Assembly (NCBI GenBank): GCA_947561395.2
Contig: OX387182.1
Span: 43,517,949-43,581,948 of the forward strand
Direction: 5' to 3'
DNA: 64,000 bases
DNA from: Buxus sempervirens
Taxonomy: Eukaryota > Streptophyta > Magnoliopsida > Buxales > Buxaceae
Shown here: positions 34,202-46,140 of the stretch, one piece after another
Layout of the letters: each line of letters begins with the position of its first letter
Position numbering within the stretch: the stretch's first letter is position 1
The notes under the pieces: generated by a model
Seen by the model: only the letters and a program-made list of their open reading frames with translations
Databases searched by the model: none
Told to the model about the DNA's origin: nothing
Program-made: the position numbers and the translations under genes

Positions 34202-36785
34202 AAAAATGCACGGCTGGAGAATATAGAGAGAGATAGAGAAGAAAGCAAGATACTTTATGAAGAAGAAGAAGTGCTGCAAAATATCGACCTACCATATTCA
34301 AATTGAGATTTGGAGATTTTCAACCGTTGGATCAGCCTCAAATTTGGAGGTTATGTTCCTGACTTGTAGGGCTTCAATCTGAATGGTGGAGATTTAATTT
34401 GGAGATGTCTAAAGTGCTACGAAAAATTTCAGAAAGTTGGTGAACATTCGGGTTTCTTGGAAGGAAAGATTTTATATGTTGAGGCAAGTAGCAAACACTT
34501 TGAAAATTGGAGGAATTGCATGTTTTCGTATGATCTAGATGTTTTATCCTTTTTTTTTTCAAATCTTGGTTTGAAGAGTCGAGAATTTTTAAGATGGTTT
34601 TGTTTTCATATACTTTTAAAAGAAATCAAGAAAAGTGATGATCACAAGAGAATTAATTAAGTAGAAAATTTTAGATCAATGTATAATTGATGAGAATATA
34701 TTAGGGTTGTTTTAGAAGTGATTTGGAATGAAAATATGAAGATTAGAAAAAATTAAAACTATAAAAAGTATTTTAGATTTCGGAAAATCAGAAAAACCAA
34801 AAAATTTACTGAAATTGGGTCGAGCGCTCGTTAGCCCTCGAGTGCAATTGCAGGCGTCTTGCCTGTGTAATTTTATATCAAAACCTTGAACTCAACACCT
34901 GGGAGGACGATTAAGCGCGATCCCAAGCGGCTAAGCAAAATTTCATCCAGTAATGGATGCCCAACAGGCCGCTCAAGCACAATGTTGAGCGACCACTATA
35001 AGATTTTTCTGAACTTTGGATTTTGTGCCCAAATATATTTTTAATGATTTTTCTTGTAACACCTGTAATTAGGATAATTTGAGATGTAGAAAGTGGAGGA
35101 ATTAAATATGGATAAAAATAGTAATTTGGAACGATGAATGTAAATGTGGACTATAAAGAGGTATTATGAAGTAATAACTGGATTTAACCTATTTAGAATT
35201 GGTTTTGGTTAATATACCCTATTCCTAAGCTACACCATAGACCTAAAATATCCTTTAGGAGGATTAAACGTCGAAGTTAATAAGTTTTGACACCCTAGGT
35301 TCTTTAAAACGGAAATTTAGGCATTTTTGAGTAAAATATTGAGAATAACAACCAACTAGGGGATGAATTTTAGTAAATCTTAATATACTGATTGGGTAAG
35401 TTATCTAACACTTAAAAATAAGTAATTTAAGAGTGTTCATATTAATAAATTATTGTTTAGGCAATTAACCAAGGAATTGGGCATATTTTGGCAAAAATGA
35501 CATGGTTTCAAGGTTAGGATTGTGATTTCTATTTATTTTCAGATTTGAGCAATTTTTTACTTTCAATATTATATTTATGGATATTTGCATATGGTTTCAT
35601 AGGTATTGTGGTAGAATCATTGTTTTTCCTCTGTGTATCTCGGAATAGTTAAATTCCTCTCTCATGTATCTTGAGATGAGTTGTTTATTGAAGATTTAGA
35701 ATTTATTGTACTGATGAGCACATCTTACTTTTGAAACTAGTTACTACCTAATGTTTTTGGTTGTAAGTTGTGTCTAGCAGACAATGCTTAGTATGGATCC
35801 ATAGCATAGCTAGGAAGTGAAATGGAATTATCTTTGGTAAGTTAAACCTGTCTCCCACTTATGCTCCCATCGTGTATCTCTACAAGGCCTTCCCGTGTTT
35901 GGTCGTATTGCAGCAATCCTTACTATTGTGTATCTCGATGTGGTTATTAGCCGTGTATCTCGACATCGGATTATTTCGGGTTACCACCATGCGCTTTAAT
36001 GAGACATTGGCATACATGTGCTTTTTATTAGTTATGCTTATAGTTTACTCGTGATTCGCACATGAGAGCTATATTTTGGCCGTGCTTGTAGTTCACTCGT
36101 GGTTTGCATATGCACCGGTATTAGCCTTGTTTTGTTCAGTGTGTATATTTGATCGGATAGGTACTCCCATTTGTTGGATAGTTGCAGTTGATTGGATTGT
36201 ACACGCTAGCCCACCGTGTATCTCGGTTGGGTGATCCGCATTGATCATAGATGGAGGAATGCTGACCATGTATCTCGGCTCCATATCATGTAAGCTTGTG
36301 AGGTAGCGAACTTGGGTATAGGGAATAGCTTGTCAAAGTAGTTTCAGTTCATGAGTCCTGTGAGGTCATACATGCGTTGTTTGGTTTGATGTATGCTTTG
36401 ATTTTATTTATCGTGATTTGGTTTTATCGTTATACCTCATGAATTTATTTTTATATAAATTAGGCTGTTTTATTTCATGCATTTTGCTACTTGTTGAGAT
36501 TTATATCTCACTCCAGTTTTCATTATTTTCAGGTACTCTTGGTGAGGTCGACAAGCATTAGGTATTATGTAAAGGGTAGCCGATAGTTGTGAATCAGTTA
36601 TGAGTTCAAAATGTATTTGTAAATTATAAGATTAATTGTGAAAAGAATTTTATTTTATGTTTTCGCATAATCACTCCGATAAAGACATGAATAAAAGTTT
36701 TAAATTATTCTGAATTCTAGTTGCTTTGTACCACTTACACTAACACTTCGGGGTTGGACAATTGATCCAGAACCGGGGCGTTACA
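33498..36785 (+). mobile_element. LTR-like insertion in the LINE, probably a solo LTR
   Basis: Fills a gap between LINE pieces. Ends with GAACCGGGGCGTTACA as the other LTRs do. AACTG occurs at 33493-33497 and 36785-36789, but the last base of the element is needed to complete it, and the left end lacks the expected TG, so the left boundary is uncertain. Inside: a TATA box at about 34092, a (GA) microsatellite, donor-like GGCAAGTAGCAAAC near 34481, a GC-rich GAGCGCTCG block (34815-34990), repeats around TGTATCT (35630-36275), and TTTTCAG near 36531. No coding region. Confidence 0.65.
34147..34198 (+). repeat. (GA)n microsatellite
   Basis: About 26 uninterrupted GA units, in the LTR leader just after the TATA box. 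Confidence 0.9.
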
Positions 36786-36789
36786 ACTG

Positions 36790-37212
36790 CTCCTCTGATG
36801 GCCTTGAATCATACTACACAAGAGAATAGACAATTTATCCAAAGATGTGCCAACGTTCCCTTTTGATCCTGGCAAAAGCAGCAGTTAGAATCATAGCATC
36901 CTATCCTTTCATTTAAAAACATTGATGTTAGCAAACTTTCATTGAGATATTCCCATAGAAATAACTTAATGTAAGGAATACAATGTAGTTGCCAAACTTT
37001 GAGACAAGGGATAGAACTTACCTTAGAAGGAGTGCCTAATAACAAGCGGTAGGTAGATGCAACGAATTTTTTTTACGGAAGAAGTGAGAGCCCAATGCCT
37101 CACATCCTCATGATCAATATTCATAGACATAGTTATAATCTTTTGAACCATGTTTAAATCCCATAATTTCAAAAGAAGAGAAATATTCCACTCACTTGTA
37201 TTTGGGTTTAGC
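36790..37212 (-). pseudogene. LINE piece: zf-RVT zinc-binding region
   Basis: LWDLNMVQKIITMSMN, then LKVWQLHCIPYIKLFLW and CCFCQDQKGTLAHLW. This is the usual region between RT and RNase H in plant L1 ORF2. In-frame stops show decay. Bounded by LTR insertions on both sides. Confidence 0.8.
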
Positions 37213-37217
37213 AATTC

Positions 37218-39682
37218 TGTAAAATCCTAGATTTTAGTAACTAGACTAATTGGTTAATAATATGCAGGGGATGAGATTTTGGTTCAACCCGGAGGAGTTC
37301 AAGATGAACTGGAGATGATAGGAGAGCCTATGTAAGGTAAGATCATGATTATTGGCTGAGTATTAATTTAATTTAATGATTATTGTTGCTATGGTTATAT
37401 TAGTAAGAATTAATCATATTATAAACAAGGAAAATAAAAGGGGTTGGTCGAACCCAATGATAGTGGGTTGACCCAAGGGTTTAGTTGGTTTAAAAATTAA
37501 TGGGTTGATTTAAGTAGGGTTAATGAAGGAGGGTATTATGGTAATAGGGAATAAATAATAAACTAAACTTAACCATGCAAGGAGTGTTTCACGTTAAGAA
37601 CAAAACACCAATTTAGAAGCAGCTGTTCGTTTCTTCCTTGTTTCCTTTATTTTTTTCCTAGTTGCCTTGTGATCAAAACTAAACCCTAAACAACTGTTGG
37701 AGCTGTCTTACAGAAGAAGGAGGAATATTTTCGTGCATAGAGAACTCAGGTAAGAACCATATAGATATAACTTATGTTCTGGAGATTTTCATATGTTAAA
37801 GAGTCTTAAAAGTGTGATTTTCTAACCCAGACGTGATCGAGGTTTGTTGGGATCGTTTGGCAAACTTTGGGGTGATATTTCATGGCTCTTAGAGAATATT
37901 TAAATTCCTAAAACTTGGTAAGTAGTCCCTTGACGCTTGCATAAAATCCAAATTCGAGTTTAGATGAAATACATGGTTAGTCGGTGCTTTGATGCGTTGT
38001 TTTTGATATTTATGATGTTTTATTTGTTGGGAATTGTTCTTGCATGTTTATAAAGTGTTTTAGAATGATTTAGAATGGTTTTGATGCATTGAATATTGTG
38101 TTGTGGAATTTTTATGAAATTTTGCAAAGTTATGGAATTTTCACGTATTGGGCTGCCTGAGCAGTCGCTCGAGCGCCCTATGTAATTATTCAAAACCCCG
38201 AGAGCAATTTTACCCAGATTGAACTACCGCTAGAACAGTCGCTCGAGCAACCTACCCTGAATTAACCTATTCTGTAAGGCCAATCGAGCGCCCTTGGCCG
38301 CTTGAGCGACCAGTCTGTTTGGAAAACTTATCTTTTCAACCTAGTTTTCACTAAGGAAGTTGTTCTATTCAATTTTAACCTATATACCATCAAGATCGGG
38401 GTATTTGGGAAGTGTTTGAACTGGCGGATGTTTAAAATTCAATTTTATAAAGATTTTGGCTAGATGTTTCTAAAGAAGCACTTTTACTTGATTCTATTGT
38501 TCCATAAGATTTTACTTTTAACCACAATGGTTTTGTGAGTTCATACACCTGTATTTGGGTGATATGAAGGTATTTTGTGCATTGATAGAGTCGATACACA
38601 TTCGGGACATATTGGCCCGTTGAAACCTGGAGTTTTGGACATATGACTTGGTGCATTCTATTTTGGTTTTGAGTCACTGGTGTGACAAGGCTGGTGCTTG
38701 ATTGTTGTTTCCCACATGGGCGGATTTGGTATACGGATATGGTTCTATATTTGGTGGGTGTTATTGAGAAGTATGTCCATTACCCTAATTGGTTTTCTCA
38801 CTGTTGAGTGGGCTTAGCAGTTATATGGATCCATAGAATAGCTAATAAGTGAAATGTGTATTAAAGGGGTTTGAATTTTGTGTTTGAGGCATTCCATCAT
38901 CTCGAGGATGGTACCACTCCTGGATTGATCGTCGCTACATTACCCATTCTTGGATTGGTTTAGCCGTACATGATAACTTATAGTTGGGTTCTTCCGTTGG
39001 TGTTGAATAGTCAGACTGCAGGGCGGCTGGTCCATCGTAATTCGGTTAGGTAGCATACTGGCACATGTCTACTCTCTTTTTCTGGTATACTATTTCATGA
39101 GTCCCATGAGGTGAACAAATTGTATTTCATTGTTGTTTGTATCTTATTGTGGTTATTCGGATTAAGCGTTGCATATTTTATTATGGTCAACTATTTGCAT
39201 GACTGCTTACTGAGATGTTGTTTCTCACATTATTGTTTTATCGGTTTTGTTTTTAGATATTCCTGAAGAGGACGTTGCTGGGGTAGAGACACTGGGGGAT
39301 TACTATGATTATCAGGAAGAAGATTATTTCATTCCTGTGTAGGTCTAGAGGGATATGGAGAAACATCTAGATTTATTTTTCTTAGGGATTATTTTCAGTG
39401 TTTTGATTTGAGGAGTTTGATGTTATTTGAAGGATGATTGGAATCTTTATTCCACACCCTTGATGGATGTTATTTAGTTGAATCCTTTCCAGACTTTTTA
39501 GATGAAATATAAAAGGATTATTTTGGTAGTCTAATTGCACGCTTCTAAATGATGTTTTTATTTCCGCACTCTGATATAATAAATGAACTTGTTTAAGTTT
39601 GGAATAGTGTTTTGGGCCATTTTCCCTAACGAACCAGATTTGGGTTTATGTGTTTAAATAAACTTGGATCTGGGGCGTTACA
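37218..39682 (+). mobile_element. Solo LTR in the LINE
   Basis: TGTAAAATCC to GGGGCGTTACA, 2,465 bp, with perfect duplications AATTC at 37213-37217 and 39683-39687. Contains donor-like GGTAAGTAGT near 37917, a GC-rich block of CTCGAGCGCCC words (38155-38310), and the pyrimidine-TTTTAG end near 39257. No coding region. Confidence 0.88.
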
Positions 39683-40439
39683 AATTCATTCACTGTTGCT
39701 AATTTGAATTGAGCCTCGTTCCTTTGGATGTTGAGATTTGACTCTAAACCACATACCCATCGATCTTTTAAAATATTGATTCTGTGACCATTTCCAATTG
39801 TCCAACTCGAGCCATCCTTACCCATTCCTTGGTATTGTCCAATTGTTTCCAACCAAAGGACTGTTTGCTATTAAAAATTGCCTCTTGGAAATTGCAATGA
39901 GGGAAATACTTTTCTTTTTTAATTCTTGCCCAAATACCATCGTGATCATTTGTTAATTGCCAAGCAATCTTGATGATGAGACTTTTATTAACAAGCTCAT
40001 CCGTCTGATGTTGAGATCACCATTCCTCCATGGCGTGTGAGTCGTTCCCAGCAAACCGAATGGACTGCCTTCCTAACTGTATTATTACTCCAAAAAGAAA
40101 AATATCTTGCCAACTTGTCAATCTTGCTTGTGGTACCCTATGGCAGCAAAAAACATGACATATAATGAGTAGCTTGAGCATTAAGTACAGATTGAATCAA
40201 GGTTAATCGTCCCATCTGCAAAAGGAGCAAGGCTTTCTATCTAGATAATCACCCAGATATCTCGACTAATAGTTCATCACAGTCGTTTGGCCTTGGCTTC
40301 CTTGCAAGCACTGGAAGACCAAGATATTTCCCATGACACTTCTTCCTAGCCAGTTTGAGGATCTGCTTCACTTTGTTAATTTCTCTTCACTAAAATGAAG
40401 AGAAGATTTCTCTTTGTTAATTTCTTGGCTTGATTCATT

Positions 40440-40496
40440 CTAGTATTGATGTAAGATTTTGGCAATTGAATGTACTTCTCTTTCAATCGTAAAACC

Positions 40497-40560
<64 letters not shown>

Positions 40561-41441
40561 TCATCATCATCATCATCATCAGCATACATGAGATGATAAA
40601 TAAAAGTACCTTCCCAAGATAACTTTACACCATGAAACCTACCATCCATTTCAGCACGACTGATGGCCAAAGACAATACTTGTTGACTTAAAATGAAGAG
40701 GTAAGGGGACAAAGGATCCCCTTGTTTGATTCCCTTAGTTGATTGAATATGTCCTGCAGGTCTCCCATTCACTAAAATATTGTAAGTGACAGATTGGATA
40801 TAGGGCATGATAAGCTTGACAACAGGTTCTTGAAAACCAAAAGCTCTTAAAACTTTTTGAATAAAATGCCAGCCTATTCTATCATAAGCTTTCGAGAAAT
40901 CCAGTTTAAGGGCAAACATTTATTTTTCCTTTTTATTTTTTGAAATAGTCTTATTTTTTTGTTTTTTCTTCTTTCAAAATAGAAAGGCCATTTCATGATT
41001 GATTAAAATGTTGTCTTTTATTGATCTGTTACACACACAAGCCGTTTGAAAAGGAGATATGATACAACTAATAAAAGGTTTGATACGATTAACCAAAATC
41101 TTTGAAATTATTTTATACACAAAATTGCACAAGCTAATTGGCTGAAAATTTTGGATTTTACAAGGATGGGGAGTTTTTGTCATAAGGGCTATGTGAGTAT
41201 GATTCAAACCAGGAGGTATCACACCAATAGAAAAAAAATTTTGAACTGTACTAATCACATCATGACCAACAATATCCCAGTAAGATTGAAAGAATATAAC
41301 TTGATATCCATTCGGACTCGGATATTTAAGAGGCCCCATTGATTGAACTGTACTCCAAACCTCCAATGATGTCAGAATTTGAACTATCGATTGATTCGGT
41401 TCATCGGTGACCATGGATTGGATCAGCCCAGGGAGTTCCAA
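40440..41441 (-). pseudogene. LINE reverse transcriptase, catalytic YADD motif overrun by microsatellite
   Basis: 41441-40974 carries GPLKYPSPNGYQVIFFQSYW, ALMTKTPHPCKIQNFQPISL and KILVNRIKPF, the N-terminal half of a plant LINE RT. After a frame break, 40919-40560 reads LKLDFSKAYDRIGWHFI, STKGIKQGDPLSPYLFIL and HLMYADD. Directly at YADD the GAT codon repeats eight times and passes into a long AT repeat, so translation becomes poly-Asp then Ile-Tyr repeats. The normal continuation of the RT is displaced to after 40499. Confidence 0.88.
40499..40581. repeat. Compound microsatellite (AT)n-(CAT)n
   Basis: (AT)n covers about 40499-40558 and (CAT)8 about 40558-40581. The CAT part is the complement of the Asp codons of the LINE RT YADD motif. 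Confidence 0.9.
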
Positions 41442-41835
41442 GTTAGACTAGTGGAGATGTGGTTCAAAAGCTTTTCCGAAATGGGACATCACCAACCCTC
41501 CAATTTCTTTTGGATCCATAATTTTACGGTTGGCCTCATCTTTCAAACAATATATGAAATTTTGGTGTCTCAGGATTAGAGTAGTCTTGTGGAAGAATTT
41601 TGTGTTCTGATATCCTTCTTTAAGCCAAGTGATTTGAGATTTTTGCTTCCATAAGATCTCTTGTTGTTGCAATAGATGAGAATATTCCTTTTGTAGCCCT
41701 TTTTCTTCAAAGAACTGATCATCAAAAGCATGTATCAGCAAAGCTTTTTGAACGCTTAAAATCTTCTCTTGCACTTCATTTTTTTTTTCACATGAACATG
41801 CCTTTTTCATTATTATATTATATTTGGCCATTAGA

Positions 41836-42027
41836 TCTATTTCTAAATTTCAAGATTTAATCTCTTCATTATTTCTCTTCATAATATGAGTGTAAATTAT
41901 AATTTCAATCTCCCAAATACTTAGATTAAATATTTATCTTTTGATATTTTAAATTTATTTATTTTATTTCTTCTAATATTTAGATTTACAATTATATTAT
42001 TATTTTCTAAAATTCGGGATTCTACAC
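41836..42027 (-). mobile_element. Possible LTR fragment
   Basis: AT-rich stretch ending AAAATTCGGGATTCTACA, very similar to the outer end of the LTR at 60833. Only about 190 bp; no duplications found. Confidence 0.35.
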
Positions 42028-43300
42028 CTGTCTTTTAGGGTTTTGATTTCTGGCTTTTTTAGGGGTACAAAAATTGGGTGCTTACAACCACTTCTGTAAT
42101 TTTTGTTCCCACCTTTGTAATCTCGGAAGGATTTTGGTGTGGAGCTCCTTGGAATTCCTGACAAAAGTGAGAGTCTCTTCAAACCCTCCCTAAATCAAAC
42201 ATCCCATAGAAATACAAAATAGGCCAAAGGGTAATGAAAACAGAATACCATAAAAGATTTAATGGAACAAACAAAGAAGTAGAAAACAATGTTGAGAATT
42301 GTCGCATCAACGGCGAAATAGTTTGCGGGTCTAAGTCTGACTAATTCATCTTTAACATAAACACTGGGAAGGCATCCGTTAGCCAAAATTGCATGGAAGG
42401 TCCCTAAACTCGGAGGTGAGCAACACAATGCCACCTTGCATTAGGTACTTCTCAGAGGAAGAAAACTTAAAGGACTTGGCTCGTTGAAGATATCGACAAA
42501 AATGAAAGGGTGCAAAAAAGTATTCTTTGTTCTTTGTTGTTCATCAACAAAGTGAATCTGGAAAAGAGGGGCTGATATAAGCACCCAACTTTTGCATCTC
42601 TTTAAAAATTGCCAAAAAACCTTAAAAGAATTGGCGAAATCCCTTGAATTGGAAATTGACATTTTCCCAGAGGTTGAGTTGGCCTATAATTTTCACTCCA
42701 TTTGATAGAAATTTTTACACGGTTACAACAAAATTGAGTTTTCAAAAATTTGAGTCAAGATGAGAGAGTTATTGCTCAAACAATCCGAAGTGTAGAATTG
42801 AAAATAAACACAGAAATTGTGGAGAAGTGCGCGTTGCGCACATTCGCCTAGTGGCAAAATCAAGTCAAAATTCAGAAAAGACAAAAAGTGAAAAAAGTAG
42901 ATAAAAAAATCTTAAAACATATAAATAAATAAATAAATAATTAAAAAAGGAAAATGTTAAGAGAACAAAATCTTTGTGCTAGGAAGATAGACGCCTATGT
43001 TACAGTCAATAGCTAATACAGGTGCTAGTTTATGAAATTTAGATATTAAATGTCCGAACCAGGAGCTACCACAAGTGCAAATTATGATAATTTCTACTAA
43101 TTAAACTAAAAATTCATAACTTTCCCGCATTAATGCTCCTCGCTCCTAATAACAAGATAAATTCTACTCATTGAACAAGATATTTGTTACTTTTCAACTT
43201 CCACACTCCCTCCCTCTATCTCAATGCAGTAAACTTTATCATTTCCAATTGTTACTCTAGTCATTGAAATGGAAATTCCTAGCTTTTTTTTTTGGATTTC
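42028..43300. other. Unassigned region with two open frames
   Basis: Minus-strand frames 42662-42441 and 42434-42195 (73 and 79 codons), and a protein-like reading at about 42190-42060 (LTFVRNSKELHTKILPRLQR). No family recognised. Could be the decayed 5' part of the LINE or another repeat. Around 42830-42845 there is a short GC palindrome (TGCGCGTTGCGCA). Confidence 0.3.
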
Positions 43301-43305
43301 ATTCT

Positions 43306-45582
43306 TGCAAGATCCTGTAATTTTAAGTGTTTTTAATTAAGAGTAAATAGATGTTAAGTGATTTAATTAGATTAATTAAATAAATTAATTCAGTAATTCA
43401 ACTCTTGATTAGAATAGGAAAAAAATTGATATGACTCAGATTCCAAAGGTTGCAAAAATCTGACGGTCGGAAAATATCAGATGCTAATATTAAGTTATTG
43501 ATGTAAGGATTTGGTGATTGTAATTTAATTTGATGGGAGCGTATATATTGAATCAAATTTAATGTAAACCCTTTGGTTTGGCTTTGGTTGGTTCATTTTA
43601 CGTGGGCTGATTTGATTGGTTTAGCTTTAGTTATAAAATCACCCGAGGAAACTAGAAGTTTCTAGTTGCTCGTGGAAAGACAGTGAAAGGAAGAGCAGAA
43701 ATGAGAGGAGAGTGGAGGAAGAAGAAGGGGAAGAAGAAGAGGCCGAATATGTAAGTAGCACGTTTCTACTCTTAGATTGTATAGGAATTTCGGTTTGTTT
43801 TGTTTCAGATGAGATTTTCGTAGTTCAGACGTTTGATTTAGTTCGGAGGAATTTGTACTGTGTAAATCAGGTTGTAAGTTGTTAGGTTTGGATTCTTGAA
43901 TACTTATTAATGTTTTCTAAGTGATTTAGATTGAATAAAACAAGTTTGTAATTTAGATTCAGAAAAACAGAGGTTTCAGAAAATGTACAATTCTGGAGAA
44001 CTTTCCAATTGCTCAACATTTGGGATCAAGCGTCCAAATGTGGCCAATCATATAAAGGGGCTCTCAACCCGAGTGCTCAAGCACCAAGGTCTAGCACCCA
44101 CGTAATTTCACACTTAAAGGAGGCGCCCAACCCAAGTGCTCAAGTGATCTTGTCAAGTGCCCATTCAAGGTGACATTTATAAGGAGCACCCAACACCTTT
44201 GCTTAAGCGATGGGTCAAGTGCCCATGTTAAAATTGCTCAACACTTGTGCTCAAGCATAGGGTCAAGCACCCAACACAGAAAAGTTGTTTTGAACATTTT
44301 TGAATAGATTTTAATTATAGAACGTGTTCTTATCAAATCTAATCTATGTATGAATAAATTTTAGGTGTTTAGAAAGTAATTCTACTGAATTTATCTTAAA
44401 ATTATATATAACAAGATTTTTGGGTATGTTCTACTAAAATTGGTCTTGATTTGGAATTTTAAGGAAATAGTGTTCGTTTTTTTTTTTTTGGGATGTTAAT
44501 TGAGTTAGATGATTTGGAACTAGTTTCATATGCGAATTGTACAAGTATAGTATATGGTATTTTTATTATAATAAATAGGCACTTGAAAGGCCAGAGGCCT
44601 GACAAATTTTGATTCTGGGGGTAGTGAACTCAAGTTCACCACATGCCTTGAGGTATTGTAGGTAGTGAACCTAATTCACCCCAGAAGCTCAAATTTTTGA
44701 GATTGTTTGTAATTGAGCATAAGGAAACAGAGGTTGGTTTTTTTTTTATGGTCTAGTGGGCTTGGTTGTAGAGGCGGATCCATGTCTAAGCCAGATAGTG
44801 TGTTAGAGTGATTTGTGTGAAATTAATGCTTTTGTCCAGCATGCATAATACTGATTTGTGGTAGTGGATGGTTGTTCACCCTAGCTGTTGAGAGCAGGGG
44901 GTAGTGAACTTGCATCCACCACAAATTTAGATGCCATCCTATGTGGGGGTGAGCTGTAGCAACTTGTTCCACTATTGCCAATGGTGAGGTCAACTCACTT
45001 ATTTAGTATATATAAATATATTAAAATCACTAACCCTTACTAACAGTTTGACTGGATTGTACTTGCCAACTCATGCATGAGTACTCCGCTGGGGAATTGA
45101 CCCTATCTAGGTCTTTTGCCCTGTAAGCCGAGAGGTGGTGATTGGACGCTAGTGTTAAATCACCCAAGATATTCTAATTTACGAGTCATACACTAACACA
45201 TCATTTTGATTGATTGTGGTTTATCGACACCGTGGTTTGTAGTGAATTTGATTTTATCTTCTCATTATTTCATATGACTCTTGGTTACTTTTGGGAATTA
45301 CTGAATTTCTAGATATTGTTTAAATAAGGATAAAATGTTACATTGTATTATAAACCTGCATCAATTGTGTTTAGCATGCATTTGATACTTACAGGGAAGA
45401 AATTCTCACGCGTTTTGCTTTATTGGTTTTGTTTTTAGAAAATCCTGCAGTGAGAGTACGTGCTGGGGTAGTCAAAGATAGTGATTTAGACGTCTATTGT
45501 CTAGAGGATTATTATTTTCCTGGCTAAGACTGGGTTTTCCTTTGTAGTTTTTTTGACTTTTTGGGACATTTAAATATTGTTC

Positions 45583-45613
<31 letters not shown>

Positions 45614-45835
45614 GTGTGAAACTTAGTGGAATTGTATCTGTGGACTTTTCTTATGGATATGTGTATATATAGGTTTAGATTTTGTCAACACATACACTCA
45701 TGCTTAACTTGTTTTATTTTAGTGCACTCTAATGTAACTGGTAAATCAGGTTTAGGAAGTGCCACTGGGACCTTACCTAATGTCCAGGAGTCGGTATATA
45801 ACTTTAATGAACATGTCCGGTTCCGGGGCGTCACA
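43306..45835 (+). mobile_element. Solo LTR
   Basis: TGCAAGATCC to GGGGCGTCACA, 2,530 bp, with perfect duplications ATTCT at 43301-43305 and 45836-45840. Inside: a TATA-like TTATAAAATC near 43632, donor-like TATGTAAGTAGCACG near 43750, a block of AAGTGCCCA/AAGCGCCCA words (44020-44280), hairpins of the GTAGTGAAC type (44618-44935), TTTTTAG near 45439, and a (GA) run at 45585-45612. No coding region. Confidence 0.88.
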
Positions 45836-45840
45836 ATTCT

Positions 45841-46140
45841 ACTTAGTAAAACGAAAATTAGCTTTACTACCACCCTTGCCCTTGTTCAACTTTCATTCTA
45901 CTCATTGAACTGGAAATTTAGAAAACTTCTCACCAATAGTTTCCAACAATTGAACTAAAAGCTTTTCAACTTCGATTCTCTTCCACCCTCCCTCTCTCCC
46001 AGAAATGGACTAAAATCATTAAACTCCAATTGTATAGTTTTACCTTGAAAAGCTATCAAATCCCATTTACTTTTTATGAAAATAAGCAAAACATAGTATT
46101 TCATTTCACCATTATTTCAGAAAAATCATGAGACTTCCTC
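45841..46140. other. 3' flank of the FAR1-like pseudogene
   Basis: Sequence around 45895-45925 (TCATTGAACTGGAAATTTAG) resembles that just left of the LTR at 43260-43285, so the LTR landed in or near an AT-rich direct repeat. No gene seen. Confidence 0.35.

Larger units (their letters stand above)
22976..41831 (-). mobile_element. L1-type LINE, partial, cut by three LTR insertions
   Basis: Pieces of one ORF2 follow in order on the minus strand: pre-RT region 41831-41448 (ITWLKEGYQNTKFFHKTTLI), reverse transcriptase 41441-40440, post-RT region 39852-39688 (WTIGNGHRINILKDRWV), zinc-knuckle zf-RVT region 37212-36790 (CCFCQDQKGTLAHLW), and RNase H 33492-32920 plus 23219-23009 (INFDGAFKSS; REGNMVANLLASHA). 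A run of T at 22976-22986 is the poly(A) tail. The gaps are filled exactly by LTR insertions with 5-bp (in one case 4- to 5-bp) duplications. Without them about 3.4 kb of LINE remains. The endonuclease domain and ORF1 are missing at the 5' side, and the frames are broken by stops and by a microsatellite in the RT. Dead and older than all three LTRs. Confidence 0.88.

Noticed and set aside
35056-36785. Taking TGTAACACC at 35056 as the left end of the LTR in the LINE
   Set aside because: LINE sequence stops near 33492, not 35056, and the flank TTTCT does not match the right side.
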